NCBI GenBank assembly: GCA_003554565.1
Contig: PWGR01000147.1
Location: 1-18,538 of the forward strand
DNA: 18,538 nucleotides
Reading direction: 5' to 3'
From: Clostridia bacterium
Lineage (GTDB): Bacteria > Bacillota > Sulfobacillia > SLMV01
The translations under genes and the position numbers were made by a program. This document shows positions 14,962 to 18,538 of this stretch, piece after piece (positions within the stretch are counted from its first letter, which is position 1; the number at the start of each line of letters is the position of its first letter). A model generated the notes under the pieces. It worked only from the letters and a program-made list of their open reading frames with translations, was not told where the DNA came from and did not search any database.

Positions 14962-15360
14962 TCAGGGTGAGACATCCTCGGTCGCAGCAGCCTCGTCCTC
15001 TTCCCCTTCTGCTTCGGAATAGCGGAGACGTCGCTGAACATATTCCCGGTAAGCGTCTATGAACAGGCAGGGAAATGACGATCGGCTGCGGTAGGCGGCG
15101 CGAGCAATTGCGTGCGTGGCAACAGGGTTGGTCATAAAGAAAAAGATCGCAATCAAAAGGAGCTTGAGGGAGATCAGAAGCGACCATTCAACTATGGCCA
15201 CCCCGGCGAGGATGAGCAGGTTCCCGGCTGTCACGCCTTTGGTCCCGGCATGATACCTCGTGTAGACGTCCGGAAAACGCAGCATCCCGACCACGGCAAT
15301 GACGCAAAATCCGGTCCCCAACATGATCAGTGTGTAGGCGATTATCTGCAGCACATCCAT
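14962..15360 (-). CDS. mrpG: Mrp-type Na+/H+ antiporter subunit G
   Basis: This small membrane subunit belongs to the multisubunit cation/proton antiporter (Mrp/Mnh). The 132-residue product has three predicted membrane segments: about 5-27, 42-58 and 61-80. It carries the family signature MLRFPDVYTRYHAGTKG near 26-42 and NPVATHAIARAAY near 80-92. An acidic C-terminal tail rich in Glu, Asp and Ala extends it a little beyond the usual length. ATG 15360 shares its first base with the mrpF stop (TGATG), giving translational coupling. TTG 15363, one codon earlier, has slightly better spacing to AAGGAG. It is the last gene of the operon. Confidence 0.92.
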   Translation of the reverse strand: MDVLQIIAYTLIMLGTGFCVIAVVGMLRFPDVYTRYHAGTKGVTAGNLLILAGVAIVEWSLLISLKLLLIAIFFFMTNPVATHAIARAAYRSRSSFPCLFIDAYREYVQRRLRYSEAEGEEDEAAATEDVSP

Positions 15361-15617
15361 CAACGATACAGCTCCTTGTATTCGAGGTATTTAGCCATGA
15401 TCATGATGTCGACGAACAGCAAGGCCGCGTACACCAGCACGATGTCGTAAAACGGAGAGAAACCGAAATGGCTCGCCAGCAGAACCATAAGCATGGCTAT
15501 AAGGAGCCCGGTTACATCCACAGCAGCCATCCGGTCCGGCACGGTAGGGCCGGCAATTACCCGGTAGAAACAGGCCAGACAGGCCAGAGCAATTACTGCA
15601 GCCGCAAAGAGCATCAT
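15360..15617 (-). CDS. mrpF: Mrp-type Na+/H+ antiporter subunit F
   Basis: The 85-residue product has three membrane segments and the MrpF/MnhF signature FYRVIAGPTVPDRMAAVD at about 17-34, which includes the conserved GPTxxDR. It ends with FVDIMIMAKYLEY. MrpF is an integral part of the assembled antiporter. ATG 15617 overlaps the mrpE stop (ATGA) and has AGGAGG eight bases upstream. A second ATG at 15614 is in frame. The tight overlap with mrpE and mrpG supports one transcript and a complex with fixed proportions. Confidence 0.92.
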   Translation of the reverse strand: MMLFAAAVIALACLACFYRVIAGPTVPDRMAAVDVTGLLIAMLMVLLASHFGFSPFYDIVLVYAALLFVDIMIMAKYLEYKELYR

Positions 15618-16129
15618 TCGAATATCCTCCTCATCCAGCCTTCCATTTCGGCGATTACCGACGGGTCTTCCTCAGCGGTTGCATCTATACAGTGCACGTA
15701 ATAGCAGTACTCTTGCTCGTCGAAGTCCATCGTGAGCGTACCGGGAGTAAGGGTTATGAGGTTTCCCAGCACCACGATAGCTGTCTTACTACGCAACCGC
15801 GTGGGCACGCGCACAATCCCCGGGTATATAGTGCTCCGGATTTCGACCGCATGTCTGGCCACATTCAACGCCGACAGGTAAACCTCACGGAGGAATATCG
15901 GAACAAACGCGACGGCCACCAGTACGCGGCGCAGATGATCGATCAACCCTGCGGGGGGAGGAACCTCTTCCTCATGCACCCAGCCGCCGGTCTCCTCCAG
16001 CTTCAGGTCGATCCATATGGCGATCATCACCAGCACTGCCCCCAGCAGAAGCTTATGAAGGGTAACGGCTCCGGCGAGAGCCAGCCAGGCGAGCAGCAGT
16101 ATGAGGATCAGAAACCATTTTTTTGCCAT
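15614..16129 (-). CDS. mrpE: Mrp-type Na+/H+ antiporter subunit E
   Basis: The 171-residue product has two hydrophobic segments at the N-terminus (about 5-43) and a further one near 80-95. A soluble C-terminal domain follows with VVLGNLITLTPGTLTMDFDE, the family's clearest motif, and then YYVHCIDAT. MrpE is needed for full assembly or activity of the antiporter in Bacillus. The frame is open to 16192 inside the upstream gene, but ATG 16129 with AAAGGA before it gives the family N-terminus MAKKWFL and leaves a 37-bp gap to the upstream gene. The stop overlaps the mrpF start. Confidence 0.91.
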   Translation of the reverse strand: MAKKWFLILILLLAWLALAGAVTLHKLLLGAVLVMIAIWIDLKLEETGGWVHEEEVPPPAGLIDHLRRVLVAVAFVPIFLREVYLSALNVARHAVEIRSTIYPGIVRVPTRLRSKTAIVVLGNLITLTPGTLTMDFDEQEYCYYVHCIDATAEEDPSVIAEMEGWMRRIFE

Positions 16130-16166
16130 CAAAAACAATCCTTTCGAACGACCGCCCCAATGAAAC

Positions 16167-17606
16167 TCACCAGAACAGAATGATTGCTCCAATTAGCGCA
16201 AACACCACGACCATGACCTGGACTTCTTCTTCCCGCCCGCGCTCCATAATCGATCGGCTTAGGGCCACCACACCGTCGACGGCAGTGGAGATAAATCGCT
16301 CCGGCTCAATTGCCGCCCAACGGCCGAAGGCATCTATGAGGCTGCGGATCAAAAAGAACAGTCCGGCTCCACCGACGACCACCAGGATGCACTTGAGAAT
16401 CTTCCCCGCCTCATAGACCGTCACAACAGTTGAGGTGGGAAGCAGCGATGCCAGTCCTGCGTACGAGACGCCGGTTCCGATGCAGACTGCAGCCAGAAAC
16501 ACCATCGGCACCCACAGCGAAGCTGGGGCCTCCCGCACCGAATGATCCTCGGCAGGCTCATGCAGGAAAGTGTAGTAGATGAACTTGGTGAAGGACATAA
16601 CAGTCCCGATCCCCGCAGCAAACAACATGACCTGCAGGACGGGATAAGCGCCGGCTGCCGCATCGAGCATGGACTTGCTGACAAACCCGTTGAAAGGCGG
16701 CATACCCGAAATGGACAGTGCTCCGACCAGGCCGCAGGCAAAGGTTATCGGCATGCTGCGGGCCAGGCCTCCCAGCTTTTTCGCGTTCTCCGACTTGACC
16801 CGGAACCACACCGAACCGGCCACCATGAAGAGGAGGGTCTTGTACATCACATTGTTGAACAGATGCAGTGTGCCCCCGTCCATACCGGCGGCACTGCCCA
16901 GGGCGACACCGGCCATCATATAGCCTACCTGACTGACTATATGAAAGGACAGCAGGCGCCGCAGGTTGGTCTGCGCGAGGGCCATTGTGACCCCAAATAT
17001 GGCCATCGCTCCTCCCATGTAGGCGATCGCCATGTTTCCAGTCAGTATCCGAGCAACGCTGTATACCCCGACCTTGGTGGTGAACGCCGACATGACCACG
17101 GCAGAGGCGGGCATTGAGCTGGAGTAGGCATCGACGACCCATACGTGAAGCGGTATCATCGCACCCTTGACGCCCGCCGCAACCATGAAGAAGGGCAAAG
17201 CGCCGGCAACCGGTACTGCCAGCTGCATATCACCCGTCGCCACATACTGTATGATCACGGCCAGCAGAAGACTGACCCCCGAAATCACGTGAAGCAGCAG
17301 ATAGCGGAAGCCGGCCTCGAAACTCCTGGCGCGGCCGTCATAGACAATGAGTACCAGGGAGGTAACCATCATTAGCTCCCAGAACACCAGGAGAGAAAAG
17401 AAATCCCCGGCGAGGACGCAGCCGAAGGCCGCAAAGATGTAGGCAGCGGAAATAAGGGTGTGTTTAATATCCCGCGTCATGCCATAGCCGTAGGCCAGTA
17501 CTACCGCACCGCCCAGGGTAAAGGCAAGCAGGAATATGCGATTGAGGGAATCAACCACCACCGGAGTTACCTCAAACCCCATGAACATAAATGTAAGGCC
17601 TTCCAT
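16167..17606 (-). CDS. Proton-conducting antiporter-like subunit (MrpD/NuoN family)
   Basis: The 479-residue polytopic membrane protein of the Proton_antipo_M family forms an ion-translocating channel in the Mrp complex. Seen: SLLVFWELMMVTS with Glu77, the TM5 glutamate position; GVKGAMIPLHVWV with Lys147, the TM7 lysine; AFTTKVGVY with Lys178; LLSFHIVSQVGYMM near 218-231; and NNVMYKTLLFMVAG with Lys256. Many hydrophobic segments fill the rest. Its place just before mrpE matches MrpD, so mrpD is the likely equivalent. A second related gene lies directly upstream, so the symbol is withheld. ATG 17606 has GTGGAGG eight bases upstream; the frame opens five codons earlier at a GTG. Confidence 0.88.
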   Translation of the reverse strand: MEGLTFMFMGFEVTPVVVDSLNRIFLLAFTLGGAVVLAYGYGMTRDIKHTLISAAYIFAAFGCVLAGDFFSLLVFWELMMVTSLVLIVYDGRARSFEAGFRYLLLHVISGVSLLLAVIIQYVATGDMQLAVPVAGALPFFMVAAGVKGAMIPLHVWVVDAYSSSMPASAVVMSAFTTKVGVYSVARILTGNMAIAYMGGAMAIFGVTMALAQTNLRRLLSFHIVSQVGYMMAGVALGSAAGMDGGTLHLFNNVMYKTLLFMVAGSVWFRVKSENAKKLGGLARSMPITFACGLVGALSISGMPPFNGFVSKSMLDAAAGAYPVLQVMLFAAGIGTVMSFTKFIYYTFLHEPAEDHSVREAPASLWVPMVFLAAVCIGTGVSYAGLASLLPTSTVVTVYEAGKILKCILVVVGGAGLFFLIRSLIDAFGRWAAIEPERFISTAVDGVVALSRSIMERGREEEVQVMVVVFALIGAIILFW

Positions 17607-17639
17607 CAAACGTGCCTCCACTTCGATTGAGTAGTCCGT

Positions 17640-18538
17640 CTAGATAATGAACACCATCAGTTCGTCCAGTATGCGGTTGGCGGCGGGAAACAGCGCGAAG
17701 CTGAAGGCCACCGCGCAGACCACGGCAGCGGAACCGTACAGGACTCCCTCAGCTGTCCAGCTCCGATCCGGCTTCAGGTCATCTGTCGAAATGTACAACG
17801 TCTTTCCAATTCGCCCGTAGTAAACTGCCGCAACCACGGTGCCGGCGATCATCAAGAGTGCAAAGCCAATGTGATCTGCCCGGATCGCGGCCATAATCAG
17901 GGCCCACTTGCTGGCAAATGCCCCGAGAGGCGGGATGCCTATTAGGGCCAATGTGCTTACTAGAAAAGCCATCCCGGCAAACGGCGAAGCGGCGCCGCGG
18001 CCCTGCAGGTCTAAGACAGTGGCTCTTTCCCGATCTCCCCGGGTTAGCATCCCGACGGAGAAAAATGCACTCAGCTTGACGATCAGGTGATTCATTGCAT
18101 GAAACAGCACGGCAACCAGTGCAAAGGGCGTTCCTATCCCCAGCCCGACCAACATGTAGCCCGTATGCGCGATGCTGGAGAAACCAAGTACACGGCGGAT
18201 ATCCGGCTGTCCGAGAGCCATGAAGTGGCCAAAGGCGATAGTGACCGCACCAATCCCAAGCAGGATGGTCGCCAGCCTCTGCTCACCGGCAGCGGCTTCA
18301 AAGAAATAGAGGAAGCGGATCAGAATGTACAGGGGAACCTTGTGCCCGACCCCGGCCAAAAGAGCTCCCACGGGCGTACTCGACTCGCCGTAGGTGGCGG
18401 GCAGCCAGCCGTGCAGCGGTACTATAGCCAGCTTCAGCGCTACCCCGACCAGGAACATCCCGGCAGATACCTTGAGAACAGTCGGGTCGAACTGGTGCAT
18501 GGATGCGGCAATCTCCCCGAGATTCAACGTCCCCATAG
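17640..18538 (-). CDS. Second proton-conducting antiporter-like subunit, 5' end outside the window
   Basis: This is the C-terminal ~299 residues of another Proton_antipo_M protein; the reading frame is open to the window edge, so the start is not seen. The piece includes GVALKLAIVPLHGWLP with the TM7 lysine, STPVGALLAGVGHKVPLYILIRF with the second lysine, VLGFSSIAHTGYMLVGLG, and HAMNHLIVKLSAFFSVGML with the third. The TM5 glutamate region lies beyond the edge. It precedes the MrpD-like gene by 33 bp and reads in the same direction, so the two are in one operon. The missing N-terminal part decides whether it is a NuoN/MrpD-sized protein or the end of an MrpA-like one. MrpA would carry further C-terminal domains that are not seen here, so MrpD/NuoN-like is favoured. 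Confidence 0.85.
   Translation of the reverse strand, partial: MGTLNLGEIAASMHQFDPTVLKVSAGMFLVGVALKLAIVPLHGWLPATYGESSTPVGALLAGVGHKVPLYILIRFLYFFEAAAGEQRLATILLGIGAVTIAFGHFMALGQPDIRRVLGFSSIAHTGYMLVGLGIGTPFALVAVLFHAMNHLIVKLSAFFSVGMLTRGDRERATVLDLQGRGAASPFAGMAFLVSTLALIGIPPLGAFASKWALIMAAIRADHIGFALLMIAGTVVAAVYYGRIGKTLYISTDDLKPDRSWTAEGVLYGSAAVVCAVAFSFALFPAANRILDELMVFII

Noticed and set aside
1..18538. CRISPR array, tRNA or rRNA genes
   Set aside because: No regularly spaced direct repeats and no tRNA- or rRNA-like segments were noticed on either strand, although a covariance search was not possible.

Overview
The window looks like a chromosomal segment of a spore-forming, moderately GC-rich Bacillota. 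Three things support this: a spore photoproduct lyase gene, a meso-diaminopimelate dehydrogenase of the short (~300 residue) type I associate with Symbiobacterium, and strong AGGAGG-type ribosome binding sites with several GTG or TTG starts. Class or order cannot be fixed from sequence alone. No tRNA, rRNA or CRISPR array was seen.

Layout. Positions 1-1426 hold kbl (minus strand) with its own terminator and an extended -10 promoter. Divergent from it, 1551-5119 is a three-gene peptide/nickel-type ABC importer operon (lipoprotein plus two permeases) with no ATPase genes. It converges on a minus-strand run of ddh (5138-6034), a type I signal peptidase (6214-6786) with a recognisable terminator and promoter, and a DUF885 metallopeptidase-like protein (7043-8665). 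From 8666 to 11126 the character changes. There is a decayed group II intron reverse transcriptase fragment, then an AT-richer gene for an HNH nuclease of the phosphorothioate-DNA-dependent McrA type, then a multiply frameshifted IS21-type IstB remnant. This is the one clear accessory stretch. After it come a large cytoplasmic M14 carboxypeptidase-like protein (11127-13661, minus) and, divergently, splB (13866-14876, plus). The right end (14962-18538, minus) is the 3' part of an Mrp-type multisubunit cation/proton antiporter operon: two antiporter-like subunits, then MrpE, MrpF and MrpG with overlapping starts and stops. The most upstream gene runs off the window.

How the genes fit together. 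Peptide uptake, two peptidase-like proteins and 2-amino-3-ketobutyrate CoA ligase suggest use of peptides and amino acids such as threonine. Ddh supplies meso-DAP for the cell wall in one step. SplB repairs spore DNA after UV, and Mrp handles Na+/H+ exchange. The points most worth a second look are: a SplB that lacks the usual hydrogen-donor cysteine but has a cysteine elsewhere that may replace it; the phosphorothioate-dependent restriction enzyme flanked by two dead mobile-element relics; and an Mrp operon with two tandem MrpD/NuoN-like subunits. I found no strong evidence for a wholly new system.
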